Notes: a model not told the origin generated them from the sequence alone. A stretch of 24,347 nt of DNA from Nitrospinae bacterium RIFCSPLOWO2_12_FULL_45_22 (GCA_001803565.1 MHDQ01000320.1:1-24347), one strand, 5' to 3'. Positions 13,074 to 21,290 are shown, numbered from the stretch's first letter. Translations and numbers: made by a program.

Positions 13074-15683
13074 TTATTGCCCCTTTAACTCTATATAATC
13101 AAAAACTAGCGCTAAGTCTGGTGGATTACCCACACTGACCATTTGGGATAGCTCTTTGCCGGCACTCTCTAAAGCAGTGCCTGCTGCCGCCCCTTTTACG
13201 CCTATTATTGCATGGCCCCACCAATATTTATTTCTTAAGTCATAACCGGTACCAATCGTTTTTAGGGCATCTACTGCCTTGAGGGTCAGTTTCCTTGATG
13301 CCTCATCCTTAACCGCTACCGCCACTATTTTCCCTTTCGGTATCTTCTCTATAAACTTAGCTAATCTTTCAGATTCTTTTGCATCAAGATAAGTGTCAAA
13401 CCCATCTACCGCTTCGACGCTCCCGGTCTTGGGATTAATTATAGCCAGGTTATAGCCCCGTTTTTGAGGGGAGACATTTTTCCCATTTATCAGAATATGG
13501 CCAAAATATCCGCACAGAAATCCGGCACTGTTAACGATAATGTTCACGGGGGATCTTAATCCTATGTCTCCGATAAAATTGGCATTTGGTGAGGGCTTTG
13601 TATACAGAGCCGAATATCGTAATTTAATCAGATTAAGACCTTCATGGAAAAACCCGGGTGGGATTTTTAAAAGATATTGGTGCCAGCCTTTGTTTATTTT
13701 CCAGCTTGAGAGATATTGATCTTTTATATATAGTTCTAGGGAACCCCATTCTGAGGTAATAGGTTTAATTTTCATGGTCATTGTCATTTCGGATTTAGGC
13801 AGAGGATTCCCCAGGTGGAAAAAGATCTCAGATTTTTGGTAGCCCATGGGCCTATAATATGTTTCACCATTCCATTTTGCGCTATCCAACCAGCCTCTGC
13901 CTAAATAGATATTTGATAAGCTGTCGCCAAAGCTAATAGAGATATTGACGGTATCTCTTTTATCCCGTTGAACAACTTTATAAACTATAAGTTTACTATT
14001 CTGACAAATCTTTTCTAAATCCAGGACTTTTTCTAAATAATCAATTATATAAAAAGCATAAGGTAGATGAACGATAATATAGTGAATATTTAGAGCCGGC
14101 ATGGACTCTTTAAATATTATTCTGTCTCTGGCGATAGTATCAGCCGTAACATTAATCATCCCATCTTCTTTTATAGAGGAGAGCCTTTTTACAAAAGGGA
14201 GATTAGAATAATATTTTAAATTATCCGGATGGCGCCGGGATAAGAGGGTATTGAATATGCGCTTTTCATGGCCTATCTGATCCAGGGAGGCATCAGCCTC
14301 GAGAGAGGTAATCTCCCAGATCTGAAAATCACCGCTTTGTTTAGCTATCTGTTCAAATATCTTGGGCTTATGGTAATGATACAACTCGATGGGCAAATTC
14401 AGATATTCGAAAGATATTAAGCCACCAATTAACAATACAACTACCACCCCCCTTCTTTGACTTTGAAGCCTAAATAATATTTCCTTAATAGAGTAAGCGG
14501 CCAAGATAGCGGCTGATAGCATTACCATTATATTAAAGCGGCTTGCTGCCCTCACCCCATTGATAACTGGGATATATTGCAATAGTAGGTATGGGAGCGG
14601 GATTCTGAATTCCTTCCCATTTATATGCAGGTAAGGCCCTAATGACAGAAGCATAAAAGTTAGGAAGGCAATGGTCCATAATTGAATGCCCTTCTCTTTT
14701 CGAAATCTAATCATACAATAAATAGACAGGAGTAAGACAGCGTAACCAGCAAAGACCACACCTTCGACACCGCTATGCTGGAGAAATTTGCCGTGACTCC
14801 AGGAATATAGATTTAGGGTATCCCGGTATTTCCCGAAAATACCTAAAAAAGGATGCCAGGGGCTGGGAGAAATATATCCTCGTAAGTCTGCTACAAACAA
14901 ATTCTGTCCCCACATCTGATAATAATGAGGACCTTTATCTAGCTCGCTTATTATGGTAACCAATACCGGGGAAAATAGGGCACTGAAGATCAATATTATT
15001 AGGATTAAATTTTTTACTATTACGGAATAATTTACCTTTTTTATAATGACAAGATGAAAAAAATAAATTAATGTAAATATAATTAGATAAATTAAATAAT
15101 AATAATCACATAATGCAGTTAATGCCAGGAATAGTCCTGCCAGAAGAGGATTCATGGCTCGGGGTTTTTCTTCGTTAGATTTAATTAGATAGAGGATATA
15201 GAAGGGCATCCATTCGGTGCTGGTCAGGTTAAAATGTCCTTTTAAATGGGCAAATATGTAGGGACAAAAGGCAAATATTAATCCGGCAATAAAAGCACCG
15301 ATTTTATTTTTAGTAAGATATTCAGCTAATAAATAAGCACCATATGCAGAGAAAACAAAGGAAAAAATGATTATTATATTATTAGCAATGACAATGTTAA
15401 ACAGAAGCTGTAAAGGTATGGAGAGTAATCCATTGAACAAGGTAAGGGCATGAAAAACTAAACTATGGCCTAAGGGATAGAAGATATAATCACAATATAA
15501 AGGATTAGTCCGGATCTCTATCAGTGCTTTCTTTATCCACCATAGATTCCATAGGAATACGAAATTATCACCACCGCTGCCGGGTATATGGGTAGAGAAA
15601 TTTAATGCCAATGGATAGGTAAAGGTCAAGGTCAAGGCTAAGTAAGCCGCCAATAATAAGGGCTTAGTAATTTTTATCTTCAT
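13074..15683 (-). CDS. GT-C-type membrane glycosyltransferase with C-terminal ILEI/FAM3-like domain
   Basis: An 869-residue protein in three parts. Residues 1 to about 430 contain roughly ten membrane segments, with the first periplasmic loop GSGGDNFVFLWNLWW (Asp39) typical of GT-C enzymes that use polyprenyl-phosphate sugars. A soluble region of about 290 residues follows, including a beta-sandwich (about 570-720). Residues about 730-855 match the ILEI (interleukin-like EMT inducer) domain: RGYNLAIINPKTG (Arg742 on), FDTYLDAKESERLAKFIEKI, VAVAVKDEASR and HAIIGVKGAAAGTALE. That domain also occurs in animal FAM3 proteins and in the stem of POMGNT1, where it binds sugar. Here it would face the periplasm and could bind the acceptor glycan. 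The gene is convergent with the deacetylase gene and markedly AT-rich. Its ribosome binding site is weak. Confidence 0.85.
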   Translation of the reverse strand: MKIKITKPLLLAAYLALTLTFTYPLALNFSTHIPGSGGDNFVFLWNLWWIKKALIEIRTNPLYCDYIFYPLGHSLVFHALTLFNGLLSIPLQLLFNIVIANNIIIIFSFVFSAYGAYLLAEYLTKNKIGAFIAGLIFAFCPYIFAHLKGHFNLTSTEWMPFYILYLIKSNEEKPRAMNPLLAGLFLALTALCDYYYLIYLIIFTLIYFFHLVIIKKVNYSVIVKNLILIILIFSALFSPVLVTIISELDKGPHYYQMWGQNLFVADLRGYISPSPWHPFLGIFGKYRDTLNLYSWSHGKFLQHSGVEGVVFAGYAVLLLSIYCMIRFRKEKGIQLWTIAFLTFMLLSLGPYLHINGKEFRIPLPYLLLQYIPVINGVRAASRFNIMVMLSAAILAAYSIKEILFRLQSQRRGVVVVLLIGGLISFEYLNLPIELYHYHKPKIFEQIAKQSGDFQIWEITSLEADASLDQIGHEKRIFNTLLSRRHPDNLKYYSNLPFVKRLSSIKEDGMINVTADTIARDRIIFKESMPALNIHYIIVHLPYAFYIIDYLEKVLDLEKICQNSKLIVYKVVQRDKRDTVNISISFGDSLSNIYLGRGWLDSAKWNGETYYRPMGYQKSEIFFHLGNPLPKSEMTMTMKIKPITSEWGSLELYIKDQYLSSWKINKGWHQYLLKIPPGFFHEGLNLIKLRYSALYTKPSPNANFIGDIGLRSPVNIIVNSAGFLCGYFGHILINGKNVSPQKRGYNLAIINPKTGSVEAVDGFDTYLDAKESERLAKFIEKIPKGKIVAVAVKDEASRKLTLKAVDALKTIGTGYDLRNKYWWGHAIIGVKGAAAGTALESAGKELSQMVSVGNPPDLALVFDYIELKGQ

Positions 15684-15727
15684 CTCTGATGCCCATACAG
15701 CGTCGGGAAATATTTCGTCACTGTTTA

Positions 15728-15845
15728 GACAGGATTAACAGGATTTACAATTTTTTATCCTTCCGGGCCAAAAGGCCCGACAGGCTTCCAGTCCGCAGGG
15801 TTAGAGGCTTTTGTCTTTATCCTGTTTCATCCTGTAAATCCTGTC
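15728..15845. repeat. Word-built inverted repeat (ACAGGATT words)
   Basis: The left arm (from 15728) reads GACAGGATT AACAGGATT and further degenerate words. The right arm (to 15845) is their reverse complement, ending ATCCTGTAAATCCTGTC. In the centre CGGGCC-AAAA-GGCCCG forms a small perfect hairpin. The element lies 45 bases upstream of the GT-C gene start and fills much of the 552-bp gap before the CoA-transferase gene. Confidence 0.8.
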
Positions 15846-15924
15846 AAAAAAATGAAAATTCCTATACTATCAAGTTAGCTGCATTAAGATTATAGTGATG
15901 AAGACCGGATTTCTATTATAATAT

Positions 15925-15952
15925 CTAGTGGCAAAGATTGCTTTGCAGGAAT
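15925..15952 (+). repeat. REP-like hairpin, diverged head
   Basis: CTAG in place of GTAG, then TG, a 6-bp stem GCAAAG/CTTTGC (15931-15946) and the tail AGGAAT. Relative to the copy at 5994 the stem differs at paired positions (GCAGAG to GCAAAG on one side, CTCTGC to CTTTGC on the other), so pairing is kept. Confidence 0.6.
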
Positions 15953-15993
15953 TTTTTCCGTGGCAACTACTTAGTTTCAATCTGTTTAATCAC

Positions 15994-16060
15994 AAGGGGG
16001 TATTTTGCCTTGACAAAGGGGGTATCTTGGCTTGGATAGGCTTAATTTTCATGCTATACT
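15994..16060 (+). promoter_or_regulatory. Promoter of the second CoA-transferase gene with 22-bp tandem repeat
   Basis: Two 22-base units (15994-16015 and 16016-16037) each begin AAGGGGGTAT and share 17 of 22 positions, spaced two DNA turns apart. The second unit ends in TTGGAT (16032-16037). Seventeen bases later comes TATACT (16055-16060), preceded by TG at 16052, an extended -10 element. Together this reads as a sigma70-type promoter with two regulator half-sites overlapping or just above the -35 region. The transcript would start near 16067, leaving a leader of about 170 bases that contains a hairpin at 16157-16184 (GGACACC with GGTGTTCC, one T bulged). Confidence 0.45.
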
Positions 16061-16235
16061 TTGACTATCCTCTTTAAGGGAAAATTCATAAACTTTCGGT
16101 TCATAAAGTACCATAAAAATTTGTGAGAGAAATCTTTTCCCATCAATTAATAGGATGGACACCCGGCTATACGAGTGGTGTTCCAACCCCGCAAAAATAT
16201 TTTCTTAAAAGACTTTGTTACCCTGGGAGAATAGC

Positions 16236-18020
16236 ATGACAGGATTCAGAGATGTGCTGGAAGCAAGATTTCGCCTCCAGGAACATGAAGGGCCAGATAA
16301 GGTATGTGACTTGAAAGAGGCGATAAAAAGGCATATCGAGCCTGGGATGACTATCCATTTGGGGCAGACCGGTGTGAGGTGGTGCAGTGCAGCGATATAC
16401 CAACTGGCTCGAGAGTTTTGGGGGACAAAACCGGCTTTTACCCTCGTAGGGGTATCTCTAAATCATCCGGTAGCGGTTCTGGTGCATGGTGGTCTGGTCA
16501 AGAAGCTGATTGCCAGCTATTATGGTGACCCTTATTATGCCCCTACACCCAATGCGGTTTACCAGAAGGCCTTTCAGGAAAAGGCGGTCGAGTTTGAGAA
16601 CTGGTCTATCCTTACCCTACCGCTCCGGCTAAAAGCGGCAGCTATGGGGGTCAAGTTTATGCCCACAAAATCCCTTATAGGCAGTAGTATGGCAGAAGAG
16701 AATCGGCACAGCTTCCAGGTAGTAGATGATCCCTTTGAACCGGGTGAAAAGATTGGCCTGGTAAAAGCACTCCAGCCCGATATTACTTTGATCCATGGCT
16801 GGGCAGCGGATCGCTATGGTAATGCCATATTCCTACCCCCTTATTTAGAGAACCTTTACGGGGCTATGGCCAGCCGCAAAGGGACCATATTAACAGTCGA
16901 AAAGATTGTCTCTACTGATTTTATCCGCCAGCATGCCCACCTGGTAAAGTTACCTGGTAGCTATGTGGCCAGTATCTCCGAAGTACCATTTGGTGGCCAT
17001 CCTAGCGGGTTATCTAGCTCCGGACTTAAAGAAATAGAGGTTTATGCCGAAGATTATGAGTTTGTGGACCAGGCCAATAAGGCAGCTAAAGACCCTGATA
17101 AATTGCAGGCCTGGATAGCTAAATGGGTACTGGAATGTAAAGATCATTGGGACTATCTGGAAAAACTAGGCTATGAAAGGATATTACATTTAAAAGGTAG
17201 GAGTCGGGTTGATGCCTGGAAATACAACCTGGAGGCACTACCAGCCGAGATCAATCCGCAAAAATATAACCCCATAGAGATGGCTGTGGTAGCCGCAGGC
17301 CGGAAGATAAAAGAGAAAATTTTAAAAAATAAGTATCAGACTATTTTAGCTGGGGCCGGAATGGCTAACCTGGCAGCCTGGCTAGCCTATCATGCCCTGA
17401 AAGAAGAGGGGTATCAGGTGGAGCTTATGGCCGAGATGGGGCTCTATGGGTATGACCCAAGGCCCTTTGATCCGGCTATCTTTAATCACGCCAATTTCCC
17501 TACCTGCAAAGTTATTAATGATGTACACTTGATTATGGGTATCCTTATGGCCGGTGAAAAGAATAGCTGTTTAGGCTCATTAGGGGCAGCCGAGATAGAC
17601 AAATGGGGCAATATAAATACCACCGTGGTAGGGGGCAAGACTTATATAGTGGGTTCAGGCGGGGCAAATGATGTAGCCAGTGCCAGCCAGGAGATAATAG
17701 TCACCGCGCTCCAAACCCCTAAACGCTTTGTTGAAAAAGCCTCCTACATCACCTCCCCGGGGAAAAAAGTAACTACGTTGGTCTCTAATCTGGGTATCTT
17801 CGAAAAATTAGATAATGAACCGGAACTTACCCTTACCGGTTATTTCTCTCACCCGCCTCTGTCCACTAAAGAAGAAACGGTTCGTTATATAAAAGATCAC
17901 TGCGGCTGGGAGCTTAAAGTTTCTCCTGATCCCCAGAAAATTCCTCCCCCTACCAGGGATGAGTTACTCTTATTGAGGACCTTTGATCCGTATAGATACT
18001 TTATTGGCGACTCCGTATGA
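16236..18020 (+). CDS. Fused A+B family I CoA-transferase (glutaconate type)
   Basis: A 594-residue paralogue of the protein at 8049, with the same two halves. The A half has PGMTIHLGQTGVRW, GSSMAEEN and WAADRYGNAIFLPPYLE. The B half has NSCLGSLGAAEIDKWGNINT and VGSGGANDVASA, the usual CoA-binding loop. Glu400 in MAEMGLYG fits the ExG motif that carries the glutamyl-CoA intermediate, so this copy should be a true transferase moving CoA between acyl-CoA and a carboxylic acid. The substrate cannot be told. The ATG at 16236 is preferred: GGGAG lies six bases upstream, and it starts MTGFRDVLEARF, matching the stub at 9955. A TTG at 16215 would add seven residues but lacks a ribosome binding site. 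It appears to have its own promoter and a long leader. Confidence 0.9.
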   Translation: MTGFRDVLEARFRLQEHEGPDKVCDLKEAIKRHIEPGMTIHLGQTGVRWCSAAIYQLAREFWGTKPAFTLVGVSLNHPVAVLVHGGLVKKLIASYYGDPYYAPTPNAVYQKAFQEKAVEFENWSILTLPLRLKAAAMGVKFMPTKSLIGSSMAEENRHSFQVVDDPFEPGEKIGLVKALQPDITLIHGWAADRYGNAIFLPPYLENLYGAMASRKGTILTVEKIVSTDFIRQHAHLVKLPGSYVASISEVPFGGHPSGLSSSGLKEIEVYAEDYEFVDQANKAAKDPDKLQAWIAKWVLECKDHWDYLEKLGYERILHLKGRSRVDAWKYNLEALPAEINPQKYNPIEMAVVAAGRKIKEKILKNKYQTILAGAGMANLAAWLAYHALKEEGYQVELMAEMGLYGYDPRPFDPAIFNHANFPTCKVINDVHLIMGILMAGEKNSCLGSLGAAEIDKWGNINTTVVGGKTYIVGSGGANDVASASQEIIVTALQTPKRFVEKASYITSPGKKVTTLVSNLGIFEKLDNEPELTLTGYFSHPPLSTKEETVRYIKDHCGWELKVSPDPQKIPPPTRDELLLLRTFDPYRYFIGDSV

Positions 18021-18050
18021 CATATCCATACCCATAAGTTAATCATGAAG

Positions 18051-18250
18051 AACCACAAAGACACAAAGGACACAAAGCGAAGTGATGAATTGAAAGTATT
18101 GAGCCAATCCATGAGGCGTAACTTCTGACATATCTTAAACTTTCTAATTTATGGCTTGGACTCTTAATAAATTTTAATGTTCCTGTGCTAAAGGAAGGTA
18201 TCCGTAGGATTGTAAATTGATTTCTTTGTGATCTTTGTGTCTTTGTGGTT
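18051..18250. repeat. Word-built inverted repeat (ACACAAAG words)
   Basis: A 27-base left arm (18051-18077) made of CCACAAAG, ACACAAAG and GACACAAAG is opposed by its reverse complement at 18224-18250, 25 of 27 positions agreeing. About 146 bases without a gene lie between. The left arm differs by only one base from the arm at 21330-21356. Confidence 0.8.
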
Positions 18251-18284
18251 TTAACCCGGCTTAGGAACTAGTAATCCAGTAATA

Positions 18285-19322
18285 ATGTACTGTTTATACC
18301 CTTATGAACAAGGGCCTATAAGGCCACCGAGTGAGGCCCACAGCCTCCTTATCCGCGTCACCCGTAATTGTCCCTGGAACCAGTGTGCCTTCTGCCCGGT
18401 ATATAAAGACCATAAATTCCAGAGAAGGTCAGTAGAAGAAGTTAAGGGAGATATTGTGCGGGCAGCACAATTTTTTGGGCCCAATATAAACCTCATCAGG
18501 AGCGCCTTTCTGCAAGATGCCGATACCGTTATTATCAAAGCCCAGGAACTAGTAGAAATAATATCTTTTGTTAAGGCAAAGTTCCCTTTCCTGGAAAGGA
18601 TCACGAGCTATGGCCGGGGTAAAACCCTGGCCAAAAAAGAAGTAGCAGACCTAAAACAATTAAAAGAAGCGGGACTCTCCCGCATCCATATGGGCCTGGA
18701 GACCGGCTATGATCCGCTCTTAGCTTATATGAGAAAAGGTGCTACTGCCCACGAGATGATTACCGCAGGGAAGAGGGTAGTAGAATCCGGCATCTCCCTT
18801 TCTCTCTATGTGATCCTGGGCCTGGGAGGGAAAAAATGGTGGCCAGAGCATGCCCGAGAAACTGCCAGGGTAATAAACCAGATAAATCCCCATTTTATCC
18901 GGGTACGGACTCTACGCATACCGGAGGGTACTCCCCTTCAGCAAAAGGCACAAACAGGAGAGTTTATCCCGTTAACCGATCAAGAAGTGGCGCTAGAAGA
19001 ACGCTTATTAATAGAGAGCCTGACGGATATAAATAGCTATTTTGCCAGTGACCATATCCTCAATCTGCTGGAAGAAATAGAGGGGCAACTGCCAGGGGCA
19101 AAACCCTGGATGCTGAACGTTATTGACCGGTTCTTGCAACTTCCTGAAGAAGAAAAACTCAATTTTATTATGGGCCGCCGGGGTGGTGCTTATAGGAGTC
19201 TGGATGATCTAGATAACGAGTTATTACATCAGCGGATAGCCGGGGCGATAGACCGGCTCCGCCAGGAAGGCCCTGACCGTATAGAAGAAGCCCTACAATT
19301 ATTAATGGAGCGGATGCTTTAA
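18285..19322 (+). CDS. Radical SAM protein with CX4CX2C cluster motif
   Basis: A 345-residue radical SAM enzyme. The iron-sulfur cysteines are Cys29, Cys34 and Cys37 in TRNCPWNQCAFCPVYKDHKF. The spacing is CX4CX2C rather than the common CX3CX2C, as in other proteins that share the CxWNxCxFC motif. HMGLETGYDPLLAYMRKG and YVILGLGGKKWWPEHA are the strands that hold the SAM. RVRTLRIPEGTPLQQ is typical of the coproporphyrinogen-oxidase-like (HemN/Elp3-like) group. The C-terminal 90 residues are helical (MGRRGGAYRSLDDLD). The substrate is unknown. The ATG at 18285 has no good ribosome binding site. galT follows on the same strand after 98 bases. Confidence 0.9.
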   Translation: MYCLYPYEQGPIRPPSEAHSLLIRVTRNCPWNQCAFCPVYKDHKFQRRSVEEVKGDIVRAAQFFGPNINLIRSAFLQDADTVIIKAQELVEIISFVKAKFPFLERITSYGRGKTLAKKEVADLKQLKEAGLSRIHMGLETGYDPLLAYMRKGATAHEMITAGKRVVESGISLSLYVILGLGGKKWWPEHARETARVINQINPHFIRVRTLRIPEGTPLQQKAQTGEFIPLTDQEVALEERLLIESLTDINSYFASDHILNLLEEIEGQLPGAKPWMLNVIDRFLQLPEEEKLNFIMGRRGGAYRSLDDLDNELLHQRIAGAIDRLRQEGPDRIEEALQLLMERML

Positions 19323-19339
19323 TGGTAAGCGTTCAGGTA

Positions 19340-19395
19340 TCAGCCTTCAGTATAAATAATTGTGAGGCGTAAGGAGTGAGAGAGCTGACGGCTGA
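19340..19395. repeat. Short inverted repeat between radical SAM and galT genes
   Basis: TCAGCCTTCAG (19340-19350) and CTGACGGCTGA (19385-19395) are complementary at 10 of 11 positions. Between them lie GTAAGGAGTGAG words like those at 7973-8031. It appears to be a decayed member of the word-built repeat class. Confidence 0.5.
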
Positions 19396-19420
19396 GCGAT
19401 TATCTTAACTGAGGTTAATT

Positions 19421-20458
19421 ATGATAATACCAGAAATCCGACATAACCTGATTACCCGCGACTGGGTCATTATTTCTTCCGCGCGGAGTAAGCGACCCGA
19501 CGAATTTCATAAGAAATTAGAGGGACCCGAAGAAAGCGCCCCTGACTATAAGCCAGATTGCCCTTTCTGCCGGGGTAATGAAGACAAAACACCCCCGGAA
19601 CTATTCCGGATTGGAGCTGGCGATAGGGGCTGGCAGATACGGGTTATCCCGAATAAATTTGCTGCCCTGTCCCGGGAGGGAGAATTACACAGAAAAGTAG
19701 AGGGTGTTAAGAGGGCAGTTAGCGGTGTCGGGATTCATGAGGTAATAATAGAACATCCACTGCATAATGTTACTACTGCCCTGCTGGATAATGATGGGGT
19801 GAGAAAGATTCTGCTGGCTTACAAGACCCGTTATCTAGAGATTTATAAAGACCCTCGGATACAACTGGTAATTATCTTTAAGAATCATGGTGAAGGGGCT
19901 GGCACCTCTCTGGAGCACCCCCATTCTCAAATCATTGGCACACCTGTTATGCCCCCCCATGTACGCCACCGTATGGAAGAAGCTATGCGCTACTATGACG
20001 ACACCGGCGAATGTGTCGTCTGTAAGGTCATGGAAACTGAGCTAGCTGACCAAGAACGAGTAGTGGTAGATGGGGTACATTTCCTCTCCTTTGTCCCTTA
20101 TGCGGCCCTCTCTTCTTTCCATATCTGGATATTTCCCAAGAGACACACACCTTCCTTTGGCGAGATCCAGCCAGACGAATTGGAAGACCTGGCAGGGGTA
20201 TTAAGGACAACCCTGGCCCAGCTCTATCATGGGTTGAACAACCCGGATTTTAATTATGTCATTCACTCTATCCCCGAGGTAGGTCGGGGTACGGAATATT
20301 TCCATTGGTACATAAGCATTGTCCCCCGGCTAGCTAAGATAGCCGGCTTTGAACTGGGTTCTGGTATGTTTATTAACCCATCGCTGCCAGAAGATAATGC
20401 CCAATTCCTCAGGGAAACCACTGTCGATAATCCCTTAACCCCTATTCCAGAAAATTAA
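19421..20458 (+). CDS. Galactose-1-phosphate uridylyltransferase
   Basis: A 345-residue GalT of the HIT superfamily, which exchanges UMP between UDP-glucose and galactose-1-phosphate in the Leloir pathway. RHNLITRDWVIISSARSKRP opens the protein, CPFCRGNE holds the first pair of zinc-site cysteines and IRVIPNKFAAL follows. The active site is HPHSQ with the nucleophile His168. The second half repeats the fold (CVVCKVMETE, SFHIWIFPKRH). The length matches the family. In this setting it probably supplies UDP-galactose or other nucleotide sugars for surface glycans rather than serving sugar use, since no galK or galE is next to it. The start has GAGG eight bases upstream. Some archaeal and bacterial relatives act on ATP or other sugars, so substrate is likely but not certain. 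Confidence 0.93.
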   Translation: MIIPEIRHNLITRDWVIISSARSKRPDEFHKKLEGPEESAPDYKPDCPFCRGNEDKTPPELFRIGAGDRGWQIRVIPNKFAALSREGELHRKVEGVKRAVSGVGIHEVIIEHPLHNVTTALLDNDGVRKILLAYKTRYLEIYKDPRIQLVIIFKNHGEGAGTSLEHPHSQIIGTPVMPPHVRHRMEEAMRYYDDTGECVVCKVMETELADQERVVVDGVHFLSFVPYAALSSFHIWIFPKRHTPSFGEIQPDELEDLAGVLRTTLAQLYHGLNNPDFNYVIHSIPEVGRGTEYFHWYISIVPRLAKIAGFELGSGMFINPSLPEDNAQFLRETTVDNPLTPIPEN

Positions 20459-20490
20459 AGGCAATTCCCTAATAAAATCGTAACCGTTCG

Positions 20491-20625
20491 GCCACCAAGG
20501 CCCTGAGTCACTAAGGAGCTCAAAGCTTAAAATGCAAAGTGTAAAATTAAGGTAATTATTTCTCAGCTTTGCACTTTTAGCTTTGCGTTTTACGTTTCAT
20601 TGGTGTCTTCGTGCCTTAGTGGCAG
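20491..20625. repeat. Nested word-built inverted repeat (CACTAAGG outside, AAAGCTAAAA inside)
   Basis: The outer arms, 20491-20516 (GCCACCAAGG, CACTAAGG) and 20598-20625, are complementary with several mismatches. Inside them a second pair of arms, 20521-20552 and 20562-20594, is made of CAAAGC/TAAAA/GCAAAG words. The inner right arm recurs inverted at 24174-24206, 31 of 33 positions agreeing. The element fills the gap before the gene at 20681. Confidence 0.75.
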
Positions 20626-20680
20626 ATAAAGCTTATCTAGGTGAACGCTTATAGAATAAAAAATGATAGGGAGGTAGATA

Positions 20681-21256
20681 ATGGTAAAGGTGGAAGAGAT
20701 AATGGAAGAAGTGCAGGAAGAAATACGTACCAGGAAAGAAATGTATCCTTATACTCTCCGGGTCCTTAATGAGAAATATAATCCCTTAGCAGCCGAGGAG
20801 GGCCATCTGGAGCATTTAAAGAACGTCAATGAAAACTATGGCATGGTAGCGCATGATGATCCCGACTATCCTGAGCTCAGACAGATAAATGAACTCTGGG
20901 ATACCTTGCCTGAATTTCAACCCATCTCCCATAAGCCGATAATTGGAGCATTAATAAATTTGCTCCATAGAATGGCCTTTCGGGTGGCAATGAGATACCT
21001 GAACCTGGTATTTAAAAAACAGCGGGAGTTTAATGCCCACCTGGTCAGATTACAGAACCAGTACCGGATAAGGGCTGACCATCAGATACGGTTTTATGCC
21101 GAACTGGTTCGACACCAGAACCGGAACCGCAAAGTCTTTGAACGCCAAGAAGAATTTAACAGCTATCTGGTTGAGTACAGCAACGAAGTAGAGGCCAGAC
21201 TAAACCTCTTAGAAAGCAGACTAAAGCATCTCGAACTGAAAGTAAATACTCGATAA
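20681..21256 (+). CDS. Coiled-coil protein resembling the N terminus of glycan-cluster methyltransferases
   Basis: A 191-residue protein without signal peptide or clear membrane span. Residues 1-80 are acidic and helical. The segment SHKPIIGALINLLHRM (about 86-101) is followed by KKQREFNAHLVRLQNQ (about 112-127), then related helices with FNSYLVEYSN and a heptad-rich tail (RLNLLESRLKHLELKV). I recall the hydrophobic RPIIG...L/VxRxxR motif and the QQxxFN coiled coil from the region ahead of the catalytic domain in many O-antigen-cluster methyltransferases and glycosyltransferases. Here no catalytic domain follows, so it is either a free scaffold that recruits such enzymes or a truncated gene. 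The start has GGGAGG seven to eight bases upstream. Confidence 0.72.
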   Translation: MVKVEEIMEEVQEEIRTRKEMYPYTLRVLNEKYNPLAAEEGHLEHLKNVNENYGMVAHDDPDYPELRQINELWDTLPEFQPISHKPIIGALINLLHRMAFRVAMRYLNLVFKKQREFNAHLVRLQNQYRIRADHQIRFYAELVRHQNRNRKVFERQEEFNSYLVEYSNEVEARLNLLESRLKHLELKVNTR

Positions 21257-21290
21257 TCTGACACCCTATTTCAACAAGTTGTAATAGTTT

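Noticed and set aside
15689-15895. 68-residue plus-strand reading frame
   Set aside because: It spans the ACAGGATT inverted repeat and has no ribosome binding site.
16157-16184. Riboswitch in the CoA-transferase leader
   Set aside because: There is one bulged hairpin, but I could not match conserved bases of any riboswitch class I know.
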